From contig NC_135130.1 of assembly GCF_050908995.1 (NCBI RefSeq), positions 3,155,001 to 3,219,000 of the forward strand: 64,000 nt of DNA, written 5' to 3'. Source of the stretch: Andrena cerasifolii. Lineage: Eukaryota; Arthropoda; Insecta; Hymenoptera; Andrenidae. The position numbers and the translations under genes are program-made. Below the pieces are notes generated by a model. The model did not search any database. It was not told the DNA's origin and saw only the letters and a list, made by a program, of their open reading frames with translations. Of the stretch, positions 11,252 to 23,475 are shown in pieces; within the stretch, counting starts at the first letter, position 1; the number at the start of each line of letters is the position of its first letter.

Positions 11252-11596
11252 CCCTTCGTGGTCACACGGGGTGTGTCGCACCCCAAGAGCAATTTTCGAG
11301 TTAAAATGTCGCGCCCTCACGACTTTCAAAGAGGATTTATCACAAAAAAAAATTTTTTAAATTTTAAAATCGCTTTTTTCCCAGAACCGTGGAAAATCGC
11401 TCATTTTCAACAAATTTTATCATATAAAATTTTACATTTCTAGAAAAGACTTAGACCATAATTGTATAAGTATTACGAATGTGCAATTATCACTGAAAAG
11501 TTCAAACATTCAAAAATTCGAAAATGGCAACTTAAAAAGTGACGTTGGGGTACAGTGACCAATTTGTGGTTATAAGAGGGTTGTGACCACGAAGGG
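11252..11596. mobile_element. piggyBac-type MITE, CCCTTCGTGGTCAC ends
   Basis: It has TTAA on both sides (11248-11251 and 11597-11600) with inverted ends CCCTTCGTGGTCACAC and GTTGTGACCACGAAGGG. TTAA duplication plus a CCC start is the piggyBac pattern. A second copy is at 37295-37652. Open frames in the two copies lie in different frames, so it does not encode a conserved peptide. Confidence 0.8.
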
Positions 11597-11600
11597 TTAA

Positions 11601-13336
11601 ACATGTTTTGTGTACTCCGTAAGACACTTTGAAATTCACTACAACTATTTGTAAGAATTGAAGATTTGTTTTTATGAAACTTATGCATTTAATCAAAATA
11701 ATATTGATGTGATTTTTTTAAATTGTTTCTAACTAATAGTATTTCGAAACCACGGTCCCTTTGCTGGAAGTAGAAAGCTCAGGCACCTATATTCCATGAA
11801 ATTAAAATTAGTTGTTCAAAATTCACAATATGTAACTACATCTTTCTCTTAAAGCAGAAAGCTTCTATATGTTTGTGTGTTTGTCTGTTGCTTAAAAACC
11901 TTCGAACGATAAACTCTGGGATCACGAAACGTGCCTCAGCTCATTATGCCTGACTAATCCAGATGACTATGACAATTTTCACAAAAAAAAACTAAAAAAA
12001 AAATTTTTTTTTAAAAAATCAGAATCTAAATTTCGGGCGAATGCGAGTAGTAAAATTAGTTGCTTATAAGTAAAACCATTTTGGAAATCTCAGATCTTAA
12101 CGAAAAAATAAAGAGGAATAAAAGTTGTGTCATCATTATCACTGTAATGCCAATTGACACGCTTCGTTAAACCCATTTTTCATTTGTCACAAATTGGTTA
12201 TTTTTCCATATGATATTACTTATATTCTAGAAGCAACAAGAAATTTACGATAAGTAAGATCGAAGTAAATTGTATGAGAAGCTAAAAGTTGAGTACGTGA
12301 ATTTTAATTGTACGGAAATCCGTGCTGTTTAAGAGGGAATAATATTATGATAGGAAAACGAATTAAGGTTCGTGAATTCTATGCTGCAAATATTCAACTA
12401 TTTTCATAAAATTTATCTCCGCCAGACTGCGGCGAATGAATAGAATTAAACGTTACTTTAAACTGTCACTCAATTCCCGTGGGTTAAAATAACATAACAT
12501 TATTACATAAATTGTGAAACATCGCGGCTAGACTCGATTCGTGAAATATTCCACTGTTATTATATCGCATTACCTTCGAAACGCATTAGACGGGAACGTA
12601 CAGAGAAAATGGAATGAGTTTGCGAAAGCTTTTTAATCTTACCGTTTCACAGGCCAAAAAAATGCGGCTTGTACGTTTTACAATTGGAAAAACGAAAATG
12701 GGATGGAGGCACACGACAAAAAATCAGGCTGCGTCTCTATTATTATTTTTTGTCTGTCTTTTCAAAGCAAACACGCGCTGTTTCGTAACAGGGAGTACAG
12801 TTAAAATGTGTAGTGATTCTATATGAGAAAAAAAGTGGAAAATATGCAAAAAAAAATTCCACGAGACTCCATTATTGAGAAAATCGATTCTGAAAAATTG
12901 TCTAGTACGCGTGCACTCACGTAAGAATCTATATGTAAAAACGAAATTTGTGGGAGACAAATTCTGATTTGAAAAATAATTATTCTACGTATAATTTTCA
13001 CTTATTTTTGTAGGGAGGTTAATTTTATTCGCAGTTTTACCATATTTGCTGTCATATTCTGCTAATTTTTATTCTTAAGCACAAGCACTGTTGTCGAAAA
13101 GGAAATTCTAAATAAAAAATGGTATTCGACATTTTTTACTTATTTTATCAAGAAAAATTACCTCATCGCTATTATACCGCCAATAAATAACAGGTCATAC
13201 TGTACACAGAGTGTTTTTTATGAAATGTTTAACACGAAAATGACCGAAGATATTTATTCAGAGGAGAAAGATATTCCTCGATTCAGTATCGAAATCAAAA
13301 TGCAATAGCAAAAGCTGAAGTTATGAAGAATATAAT
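11601..13336. other. Non-coding stretch
   Basis: The part at about 11850-11990 (GTGTGTTTGTCTGTTGCTTA, then ACTCTGGGATCACGAAACG) has the style of a decayed transposon but no ends were found. The part at 12100-12960 is unique and moderately balanced in base composition. No exon was recognised. Confidence 0.3.
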
Positions 13337-14090
13337 ATAGCTACTAGGGCTGGGACTATTTGTCGAATTTTTCGGTATTCGAATATTCGAATACTTCAGT
13401 TGCTCAATTATTTGGCGAATATATTTCGAATATCCAAGTATTCGAATACTATTCGAATATTTAAGAATTCGAATACTATTCGAATATTTAAGTATCCGAA
13501 TACTATTCGAATATTTAAGTATTCGAATAGTATGGTGCGAATTATAAATCAAGTTCTTTAGGTTCATTTGTCAGGGTGAAATCTTATAAGCTAATTTTGA
13601 CCCACTTTACGCCATACTGATATATTCAAATAGTATTCGAATAATAACATTCGAATAATAACATTCGAATAATAACATTCGAATACTAAAATATTCGAAT
13701 AATAACATTCGAATACTAAAATATTCGAATAATTACATTCGAATACTAAAATATTCGAATAATAACATTCGAATACTAAAATATTCGAATAATAACATTC
13801 GAATACTAAAATATTCGAATAATAACATTCGAATACTACAATATTCGAATAATAACATTCGAATACTAAAATATTCGAATAATAACATTCGAATACTAAA
13901 ATATTCGAATAATAACATTCGAATAATAACATTCGAATACTAAAATATTCGAATAATAACATTCGAATACTAAAATATTCGAATAATAACATTCGAATAC
14001 TAAAATATTCGAAATTTATTCGTAGCATTCGAATACTTGTAAAATATTCGAATATTAAATTATTCGAATAGTCCCAGCCCTAATAGCTGC
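13337..14090 (+). mobile_element. hAT MITE with 30-bp TTCGAA minisatellite (element 13345-14082)
   Basis: The ends TAGGGCTGGGACTATT and GAATAGTCCCAGCCCTA form terminal inverted repeats. The flanks ATAGCTAC (13337-13344) and ATAGCTGC (14083-14090) are an 8-bp target-site duplication with one mismatch, the length hAT elements generate. The order is left arm, unique core at about 13525-13625, a 30-bp-unit array at about 13631-13990 (two TTCGAA per unit), then right arm. There is no transposase; long open frames over the array are repeat artefacts. Confidence 0.9.
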
Positions 14091-16300
14091 TAGGTATTTT
14101 TGTAAAATCGTATTTTTGTAAAGTCGCAATTTACTTTTCTCGTCCTACGAAGAATCTGAAGTTTCACCATGGCACAGAACGTGACGAAACATGTGTAACT
14201 GAATAAATGACGACGCATCTAATAATATAATATGATCGACCTGCGGTATATTTTTTCTTTACTGTAAGATAACATTGGAGTGGTACTTTTGAAAAACAAA
14301 TGAGAGTAAAGCATTCGAATATTCAGCCAGCAGGATTTACAAGTCTAAATACTCTTGATATTCAGTGCTGATTTGACGAGTAGTAGTCAGACGCAATAAT
14401 ATGTACCAGGCGATAAACAAATTACGAAATGTTCTTCACTGGCTGCTGTTTTAGCTGTTTCAGAATAATTTTCTTGAGTTTATTTCTTCAACATATCGTC
14501 TTTCAATAAGAAACAGCATGAGACTATAATTTCTTAGTAGAAACGATATTCATTGATTTTATCAGCTATGATATTTTAGTATGACCTTATAGAAAGCTGG
14601 TTCATGATCTTATAACACTTCAAAAACTACGTAATAAAACTAGTTGGCTTCTTCAAAGAAGGAATATAAGAGGATTTTCTTTAAACTTCAACTTCGAAAT
14701 TCCTTTAAAAAAATGTTCTTAATGGAGGAGTACTTCGAGAATATTCTAAACTTCTCCTGCAGTACGTTAAAATACTGTAAAATATTCAACGAACCAGGAT
14801 AAAACGCAAAATGTTGTCACAATAAATTTTAATGAATATGGAGATCATTAAAGTTTCGCCATAAATAGTTCCAATAGAGGGAATACTCTTAATATCCTGT
14901 AATATTTGCTGGAAAACACAGAGCAATCCACAAAATATTATTAACGAGGAAAAGACTCCCAAAGTGGAGTAATTATCACTTTTAAATCATCTAGATACTC
15001 TAAACAATACTTTCTTTATTATTTATTTCTTTACTACAGGTAACAACCCTTTGACACATTATAATGGAATAAAAAAACATGAATAGAGAACGAACAAATA
15101 AGGTAATATTAAAATAACAATTACCAAAAAAAAGAAAACAGAAATCAATATTGCAACTCAATCATCCAGTATACTGAATTTCTGAAATTAGATAAGCAAA
15201 TAGCGAAAAATTCAATTATATTTGCGAGCATATCTACACATTCTAGCAATGCAATTGTATTCACAGTACAGAGTGTGATGCATGTGAATATGAAAGAGAA
15301 GCTGATGCCTCAGATATGACAATAACACAGCAGAATTTTTCCATTTACTAAAATACTACCAAGAATACATTCAATAGAAAAAGGCACCTTCTTTGTAAGC
15401 ACATCATCATACCCCCAAAAATACTTCCAGCGCAAAGAAACGAAATTTTTATTATAATATGAGCTGCTCCCATAAATATCCCTAGACTATATCAACCATT
15501 ATCGTGAAACACCAAATGCAACTTCTCTGGCAATACACCAGCGCGACCCAAAAATACTTCTGACATAAAAAACGCAATTTTCTGTACCCTATAAAATTCT
15601 TTCATGAATCCCCTCCCCCCGACAGAGCAGCATTCATGGCGCAATGCCAAGAATATCTACTATTGCAATATACACCTACATATTAGGGTGGTCCTTATTT
15701 GTTAACTTTAAAATTTGTATTGTCTGACCATCTTAAAATCTTCTTTTCGACAAAAAAAATATCTTCGTACAATGCAGCTCACACTCGTTATAAACCCGTT
15801 TCGTCTATGCGATGTGTGCCCGAATTTAAACGTTATACTCTCACTTAAAAGTTAATAAAATTATTTTGTCCTTATTGCAAAAATTTCTATTAATTTATAC
15901 CAAAGTAGTAATATTTCATTGCGATTGAGCGACCTATAATCCTTAACAAATTTTACCAAAATTTAAGACGAAATTCTTAACCTATTTGAAAGCTTCTGCG
16001 AGGGTCAGAAGAATTTTATAAAAACTTTGATATTTTTACACCATTACACATACCAGCATATTCTCAAAAATTCTACCAGTAAAAAAGAACAATATTCACC
16101 ACGAAACTCCAAGATTCTTCTAAATACTTCAAGAGCGCAGCAGCCATCTTCGCGAAACGCCAATATCAACTTCTCTCGCAGCACACCAGCACGTCCTCAA
16201 AAATACTCCCAGCGTAAAGAGCGCAATCCATCCTTCCCTGCGAGATCCTCCCGCAAATACTCCCAGCCCACAGCAGCATTAAGGAATACGCACAACTAGG
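14091..16300. repeat. Ancient degenerate repeat field
   Basis: There is no gene, but diverged copies of a segment occur at about 15385-15445, 15520-15585 and 16160-16235. The shared blocks are AACTTCTCTGGCAATACACC or CGCAGCACACCAGC, then CCMAAAAATACTYC, then CAGCGYAAAGARMGCAAT. Weaker ATACTTC/ACTCC-containing pieces extend back to about 14700. At 15688 AGGGTGGTCCTTATTTGTTA resembles a transposon end without a visible partner. Confidence 0.4.
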
Positions 16301-17400
16301 TATCAGCTCTGACGGTTCAGTGCCGTCAGTGTTAGTGGTAAAAAAGTATCAGTCCCCAGCTTTGGAATGGAGCAGTTCACACTTGTCGTGTCAGTCACTG
16401 ACACTGACGGAACCGATATGTGTGCGGAGACCTTAGATCGCAAAACGCCCAAGTGTCCCCCAACAGGCTCCGAAGTGAAGAAGCACTCCCCCCAGGTCCT
16501 AGGGCCTAGGAGCACATTCCCAGAGTGGTGGATTTCGCGGCAAGCCCCGCGAGCCGAGTCCCTCGAACCCCAGGCGGACCGATAGAGCTGGACGTTCGCG
16601 GCAGCTTCGTCCCCGCTTGGATTTCACCAGGCTTTTCCCCGTTGCTCGTCCTTCGACGCCAAGGAAACGTTCGTCACCGTCGAAACAAGAGAAAGAGGAG
16701 CCACGATAGCGCGGCGGCGGGTGGGCGACGATGGGGATCGATCGGGTTGGGAGGGGCGGGATAGGTGACGCCGTAGGAATCTATATAAAATGCCCGAGGA
16801 CACGGGTATAACAAGATGTTAAGCAGTTCGTCGCCGGCGCGTTTTCGGAAGGTTCGTCTGGGCGGGCTGTAAAAAAATTGGGACACGCGGCGTCGGCGAG
16901 GACGAGGAAGGTGGGCAGGGGCACCGCTCGGCTAGGGAGCCGAAGAAGGGAGTTGATGGGGAGAAGCTTTTAGCCCGGCTAGATGGTGCCGAGATAACGG
17001 CGCGGCGAAGTGCAGAGTGCGCCGCTGCTTTACCACTCGTCCTACACTTGCGCCCGGGGTATCGGTGTGCCCCCCCGACACAGAGGCGAGGTCGCGCTCA
17101 CGCTATATTGCTCCACTTTGAGCGCGGTTCGGCACCACGTCTGTTATAATTTTGACAATAACGCGCCGCCTGGGTCAGCTGCGATCGGTATGGGACGCGA
17201 GCTTCCTCGGCTAGGTTTCAGCGAGCTGCGGATGACGGTGTTTGGCTCGGTGTTTGACGACGCGTCGCGGGGCCCTTGCTCGCGTCGTGTCGATACTTTG
17301 ACTCGGATGCGCCTGTATTTCGTACAGATTTTCTGGAAAGGCGTGAGTGGTCGTGGCTGATACAACTGCGCGAAATAGTCGTGGGTTACTTGTTCCAGCA
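16300..17400 (+). other. CpG-rich island
   Basis: A strongly GC- and CpG-rich block in otherwise AT-rich DNA. Many overlapping open frames on both strands argue against any one being real. It contains the core promoter described at 16792-16827. Beyond a possible weak donor (GGC|GTGAGT at 17343) no exon structure can be proposed, so a non-coding transcript or untranslated first exon is as likely as a coding gene. Confidence 0.45.
16792..16827 (+). promoter_or_regulatory. Candidate TATA-Inr core promoter
   Basis: TATATAAAA at 16792-16800 is followed by GCAGTT with its A at 16825. This is 31 bp from the T of TATAAAA, the spacing expected between a TATA box and an arthropod initiator (CAGT). A GC-rich upstream region (GGGAGGGGCGGG) precedes it. 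Confidence 0.5.
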
Positions 17401-17557
17401 AATTCTGCTTTGGCTGGCTAGGGTTTAATTGGAAATGGAACATATTTAATACAGAAGGTGTGGATATTAATGGATAGGATTTTTGGAGGGCCGGGTCGCT
17501 ATAGTGGCCGCGTGAAAATTTGGATACTTTGCGGAATATGTTGGTTGTACATATGCA

Positions 17558-18423
17558 TAGGGTAAAAGGCCCGAATTTCTTCCCCCATTTGTATTTGACC
17601 CTGTAGAAGGTGTATACAATTTTAGAATGAGCTGGCACTTGGCATGAATTTTCTTTGAACGTTTTTCTATGTGTCCACGAAGCGCAAAATGTAATTATGT
17701 TATGTCAATACGAGATAATAAATAAAATGTGAAAACGTGCAAAATGTGAGATCTGAAAAAAGTGTTCCTAATTTCGTCCCCCAAGAAAATGTATGTAAAA
17801 CAGCAAATAAATTGAAAAATTAATTTTTGTATTAATACAAGTGATCTTACAGTTTATGTGCTCATGCGGACTCCTCATTCCACTGTTTTCGTTTCGGCAT
17901 CTACAAAACATTAAACATTTCTACTAGAATTGCTTGAATACCAATAAAAGATAATTTACTCTTGTAACTGTTTATGTTTCAACCCTTTTTCTTTCAAATA
18001 ACGAATTTTTAGAAAATCGTTCTCAATTTCCTTTAGAGTTCCGGGAATGAAATTTGGAATTCGCGCGGTTTCAATATGGTGGTCGCTCTAACAGACCACG
18101 CGAGTGATTGCCATCAAAGTTATTGCGTATAAGAAACTACAAGATATGCCCGGAAAAGTGCTACAACTTCGAATTCGAAATAATATTCACTTCTAGGAGT
18201 AACGTGCTATCATATTGAAGTCTGTAAAAACTCGATGTGCTCGAAAATCTTCTCCTTCACAAACGCACAAACACCTAACCTGTTACTTGCAAGTCTGTCA
18301 GAATACTGAGGTATACTAATGCAACATTTACCACCAGATGACACTGATAATGCAACCCTGGGAATCGAGAAACGCAGGGGGACGAAATTAAGCGTGGGGA
18401 CGAAATTTGGGCCCTTCACCCTA
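17558..18423. mobile_element. MITE with GGGTAAAAGGCCC ends
   Basis: The left end TAGGGTAAAAGGCCCGAATT is mirrored by AAATTTGGGCCCTTCACCCTA at the right. TA borders GGG and CCC on both sides. It is about 860 bp with no coding capacity. It shares ends with the 57259 element. Confidence 0.7.
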
Positions 18424-18518
18424 AATTTTAATTTAAAAAATTTACAATTTCAATGAAAAAATCCCGGATCCCGGAAGGTTAGGAGTATCTAATGTAGCCT
18501 CGCGTTAACTCTAATCAT

Positions 18519-18838
18519 TACTATCACTCATCCAAGAGGTTGGAGAGAAGGAGGGGAGAGAAGGAAGGTGGAATAAGGGAGGAGGTAGGAGGAGTTGTGT
18601 GAGGGGAAGAGGGTGACAAGAATGAGAGTGGGAATGGAAGGAATGAAAGGAGATGAACGCCAGAAGAGAGTGGAATAAGGGTAGAATAAGAGTAGAGTAA
18701 GCATAGAATAAGATTAAATAGATAAGAAATAATGTAAAAAGAAAAGAAGAGATGGAAGACAGAGGGAAGGGGTACGGAAGCCTTTGTAAACCTTAGGGGA
18801 ACAAATAAAGAAACCTACATACATACTATCACTCATCC
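18519..18838 (+). mobile_element. 5'-truncated non-LTR retroposon with TSD
   Basis: TACTATCACTCATCC occurs at 18519-18533 and again at 18824-18838, a 15-bp exact target-site duplication. The insert is purine-rich in its first half and ends in CCTTTGTAAACCTTAGGGGA, AATAAAG (about 18804) and a CTACATACATA tail. This order suits the 3' end of a non-LTR retrotransposon or a retrocopy. No reverse transcriptase remains, so the family cannot be named. Confidence 0.7.
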
Positions 18839-19290
18839 TTATGACATCCTATCCTATTCTTTTAATGGGTCATTTTTAAATATAAGCGAAAATGTATATT
18901 AGCGATTATACATAGTTGGAAAATTAAATTTCAAGATTATGTGGGTTTAAAGGAAATCACATTTGAAATCGACATACTTCTGTGCTCGCTGATAAAGGAG
19001 TTGCAAACGCATTGTAAACTCATTTACATAGAATGCTGAGAATTATTTCCTATGTTTATCGTTGTAGTACTTTCAAAAGTGGGTGTAAATTAGAAGAATT
19101 TTGGAAGAATTTATCTGGGACCCCACGATTTGTCAAAAACTGCTTTACTGTCGCTGGAGGATGAGGTACCACGTTGTGACGTCAAAAAACTTATTTTCCT
19201 AAACCCAAGTCTTGCTTGATAAATTTTAAGTTTAAAAACAAATGCCACGATCTTTTCCCATAAAATTCCTTATTCAACTAACATCGACAA
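18839..19290. other. AT-rich stretch, nothing recognised
   Basis: I see no exon, repeat end or regulatory motif that can be supported. Confidence 0.3.
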
Positions 19291-19945
19291 AATGAAATTA
19301 GGGCTGGGACTATTTGTCGAATTTTTCGGTATTCAAATATTCAAATACTTCAGTTGCTCAATTATTTGGCGAATATAATTCGAATATCCAAGTATTCGAA
19401 TACTATTTGAATATCCAAGTATTCGATTACTATTCGAATATTTAAGTGTTCGAATACTGATGTACTCGAATAGTATGGTGTGAATTATAAATCAAGTACT
19501 TTAGGTTCATTTGTCAGGGTGAAATCTTGTAAGCTAATTTTGACCCAATTCACAATATTTGAGTATTCGAATGTTATTATTCGAATACTCAAATATTCGA
19601 AGTTTATTCGTAGCATTTTGAATACTTGTAAAATATTCGAATATTAAATTATTCGAATAGTCCCTGCCCTAATTCGAATACATCAGTATTCGAATAGTAT
19701 TCGAATAATAACATTCGAATACTCAAATATTCGAAGTTCATTCGTAGCATTCGAATACTTGTAAAATATTCGAATATTAAATTATTCGAATAGTCCCAGC
19801 TCTAATTCGAATACATCAGTATTCGAATAGTATTCGAATAATAACATTCGAATACTCAAATATTCGAAGTTTATTCGTAGCATTCGAATACTTGTAAAAT
19901 ATTCGAATATTAAATTATTCGAATAGTTCCAGCCCTAATTGAAAT
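19291..19945 (+). mobile_element. hAT MITE with 133-bp terminal triplication (element 19299-19937)
   Basis: It has the same ends as the 13345 element (TAGGGCTGGGACTATT / AATAGTTCCAGCCCTA), with flanks AATGAAAT and ATTGAAAT (8-bp target-site duplication, one mismatch). The core at about 19471-19552 matches the other copies. Instead of the 30-bp array, the right end is repeated with a 133-bp period: repeat starts at 19671 and 19804 and the final end at 19937. Internal remnants of the terminal motif (TCCCTGCCCTAA, TCCCAGCTCTAA) mark each junction. Confidence 0.9.
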
Positions 19946-21489
19946 AGGTACATTTTCGCGTGTTTCTTTCACCCCCTTTGAGAAGTTGCATGCTTCATTA
20001 TTTAAGTCTCAATAATAAAAATTGAATGACTTCTTTTTTCATGAGTTTCCTTATGTAAATTACACGAAAAACAATACCTTGAAAAAATATATAAAACTCT
20101 ATACAACATAGGATGAATTTCATTGCATTTTGTTGCGTTTACTATTATAAAAAACTGTGCATATATATTGCAGTTGCGAGAACACAAATGTAAAGGCTGA
20201 AGATACTACCATAATGTATATACTTAAAAATAAGTACAAAAAAGAGTTTCCCACGATCTAGGAAGGAATTATACACTATTATGTTTATAAGCATTTAATT
20301 GATGGATAATTTTTTCTTAAATTATGTTTTCTTACGAAAGAACTGTAGAAAGTATAGCATTAATAGTTACCTTTAGTAATTATCATATTTCGTTTTATGA
20401 ATTATGTTACTCACTTAATTTTACAATACGTTAATTCTAAAATAGCCTGCATATTTCTAAGAAAATATTTGGGTCGCTTAATTTTTATCTGAACTGTCAT
20501 TAGGACGATCCACTGAGCTCTTAAGCCTCCTATGCACCTTACCGTTTTAAGCTACTCATTCATACCTGTTCTGCCCTAATTGCATTCTTGGAATCAACGT
20601 GTCGATACTGTGTTCTGATACAGACCACCAACATGCGCTTTGTCATATTCTTAACATAATTATTAGCAACAATGTACCGTTGGTTTTCTCTTTCTTTTGT
20701 CGCAAATTATTGCATGAATAACAACTGTTGAATAAAAACTGAATGGCTTATCATTTTGTACTCGATTTTCTAAAGCTAAGCATAAGTTTTCTAATACGAA
20801 AGTATATAAAGTTAGTTAAGCAATTGAATAAACAAGTACCTATCATCTGCTTTGCGTAGATAAAAATAATGTAAAGCGATGTAACAATTTTCATCAGCCT
20901 CGATTATTGCACACATCATAGAGTCAAAATATTTCTGAAGATACTGTGTCAGATATTAGAAGCTGGCGGCACCGAATTCAGCAATTAATGCAAATTTTGT
21001 ATGTTAAAGGACTTTAATCTGTCCGCTAAGAGGAATTCGTAGATTTATTATTTCAACGAGTGGAATCAATCAATGGAGAAGTGGAATCAATCAGGAATGA
21101 AAAAAATGACAAGTTTCCTAGTGTAACTAAAAATTGCCAGACAAACTGAGAATAAAATTACCATCAAATTTCTAAATCCGACAGTCCCAATAAATCGAAT
21201 TTTTGCTAATAATGTATTTATTTAACCATTCAAATATTCAATTATGTATCTAAATTTCATTATTGGCGTCAATAATAATTATAACCATTTTTAACATGTC
21301 AGTTTCCAAACTGGTTAAATAACGTCAAAGAAATTCCTTTGAAACAATTCCAATTGTTATAATTATTTATCAGGGAATACTTAAATGTGATTAGTAAATA
21401 CTATCACATCAATCGCGATTTTTTCTAAAGTTGTAACTTTTAAAAAACACTAATCGAGAACAAATCTTATGCGTACTTATTAGAATAAA
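19946..21489. other. AT-rich stretch, nothing recognised
   Basis: Long AT-rich unique DNA. Open frames are below about 60 codons. No transposon ends were noticed. Confidence 0.3.
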
Positions 21490-21848
21490 TGAAGGGTGAG
21501 GGGAAAAACAGGGAATGTCCATTTTTCGTGATTTTGCGATTTAACAACTGAGACTACCAAACTGTCGAATCACAAAGGATTATAAAATTCAAATCCCCCC
21601 GTAAGATAATGTTAAAGATTTGGTACACTGTTTAAAAATATTAAATGTCCACTCTGCACTGGAACAAAATATGGAATGTCTCCACTCTTTGCCTAAGCAC
21701 AAGGTAAAACAAGAAATTATTTAAGCAGAAAATTATGTAAGAAAATTAAATTCATTGAACCTTGTTTCGTTACTAATGGACTAAAGTATTAAAACTTAAT
21801 TTTCTCGATACAGCTCTTTGCTTTCCCTGTTTCCCCCCTTACCCTTCA
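21490..21848. mobile_element. MITE with TGAAGGGTRAGGGG ends
   Basis: The left end TGAAGGGTGAGGGGAAAAAC, then AGGGAA, is mirrored at the right by TTCCCTGTTTCCCCCCTTACCCTTCA (read in two pieces). About 359 bp, no coding capacity. It may belong to the GGGTAA supergroup. Confidence 0.6.
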
Positions 21849-21919
21849 ATTGCAGTCTTTTTGAACAGTCAGTTACTGAATCACTGGTAATATACAAACA
21901 CAGTTTAATTCATGGCTAC

Positions 21920-22515
21920 TAGAGTATGTCAATTTTTTCAATGTTTTAATTTTAAAAACGACTATTGGAAAAACGGTACAATTTCAGATTTAAAATTAGC
22001 CACTACCCTTAAATTTAGTGTAATACATTATTTACCTAGTTGGAATTTCAGTTGAAATTATAGAAAAATACGAAAATTACTAAAATTATTAAACAAAAAT
22101 TAATAATTGAGCTTATGAACCAAACAGAAGCAAACAAAATATCGCTTCTTTGGTGGACTTTGTTAAATAGCATTAAATTTACTACATAGATGACACATGG
22201 CTAGATCTGTTGCTAAAGTTACACATATTTTCATTTTGTAATATATACTAATTTCCGCACATTTTTATTTTCATTTTCATGTTTTTATGTAAGCAAGACT
22301 CACTTCACACAGTATATGAATACTTACGTAATTTGTAGTTAAATCTTACTTAGCATTCACATTTTTCAACTGTGATTTGAAGTAGCTAAACCTCATTCAA
22401 ATCAATTGCTGAAGATAGTCCCAGATTCAGGATTAAAGACAGCATTACTTTGCCGCTAGTCATTTTAAAATTTTCAAAAAATTTTAAATTTATCCACAAA
22501 ATTGACACACCCTAA
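21920..22515. mobile_element. MITE, copy 1 of a 0.6-kb pair
   Basis: It matches 27445-28054 along its whole length (shared blocks GACACATGGCTAGATCTGTT, AATACATYATTTACCTAGTT and GGTGGAYTTTGTTAA). The right end AATTGACACACCCTAA is the inverse of the left end of copy 2 (TTAGGGTGCGTTAATTTTTT); the left end here has decayed to TAGAGTATGTCAATTTTTTC. Confidence 0.65.
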
Positions 22516-22849
22516 TATCTACCTGCATGTCCACCTGAATGCTAATATTTTACCCTTTGCGAATTTTCCCTGCACTTCGTTATCAGCGAAGTTTCACACT
22601 CCTATTCTCCCCCATTCCACATTGGAGTCTGATTAAATTTACACCTTATTCCTAATAAAATTCGCTGTTCATTTATCCACGGTCCAGGTACAGTTGCCAT
22701 TCTCAAATGCCAACCAACGCGTTAAAAGCTACAACTAAGGACTCCAAAAAATCTGGACCCATCTTCCACGATCTCCGCGTCCCCCCAAATAAAACTCCCC
22801 GCTCTTAAATTTCCCCAACGATCTATACAAATTCGAGATTCATCCGAAT

Positions 22850-23475
22850 CCGCCACAAAAGGCACCTAGCTACGTTCCGTGCCGCGGGGAGCCCAGCTTT
22901 CATTAGCGCGACCGACATATCCCCGGAAAGTCTATCTGATTAGCCGCAGTTTACGACGGTTCAGTGTATTTTTCAGATTTACGGCAGCGCGGCAGACGAT
23001 CGTCGACCATCGTGGACAAAAAAAAAAAGAAAAGGAAGAAAGAAGAGGAAGCTATCGATTGACTGCGAGCCTCCCTCCCTCGGCTTTCATTTTGATATTG
23101 GGCAATGGGAATTGCGGGGGGCTTAAGGTTCGACGGGACCTCCTCGGACCCAGGGCAATATAAACGTCGCCGGCTGCTACCGCCAGTGCACGGTTAATGT
23201 TCAAAGTGCGTATCATCGCGACTGGCGCCATGCTTTACGACGCGCATCCTGTTCGTCTTGAGCCCCCTCAGGTAACAGGAGGATCCTTCCGGCGCGGGAA
23301 GGCCTTTGAGCGCGTTGGATGTCAATCGCAAACAAGGTCACGAATTCTTGGCCGGCTTGCTTGCTTTTTCCTGACCACGTGCAGGCGAAAGTGGACGAGG
23401 GAAAAGGCTTTTACGAGGGGGCAGTGCCTGTGAAGTGTCGCGAGTCGGTTCCAACGCAACTTCCCAGGTAGCTAG
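22850..23475 (+). other. CpG-rich island with possible first exon
   Basis: A GC/CpG-rich block. After a TATA box at 23159 comes ATG at 23197 and 25 codons (MFKVRIIATGAM..PPQ) leading straight into a donor-like CAG|GTAACA at 23271/23272. Short first exons of this kind occur in insect genes with TATA promoters. The peptide has no clear signal sequence or domain and no matching next exon was found, so this is a weak candidate. Confidence 0.25.
23159..23190 (+). promoter_or_regulatory. Candidate TATA box and initiator
   Basis: AATATAAACG puts TATAAA at 23159-23164. CCAGTG has its A at 23185 (26 bp downstream, slightly short) and CACGGT has its A at about 23190 (31 bp). It lies within a CpG-rich block. 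Confidence 0.35.

Noticed and set aside
11258..11443. Open frame in the piggyBac-type MITE (and 37284-37550 in the second copy)
   Set aside because: The two copies are open in different frames, so the peptide is not conserved.
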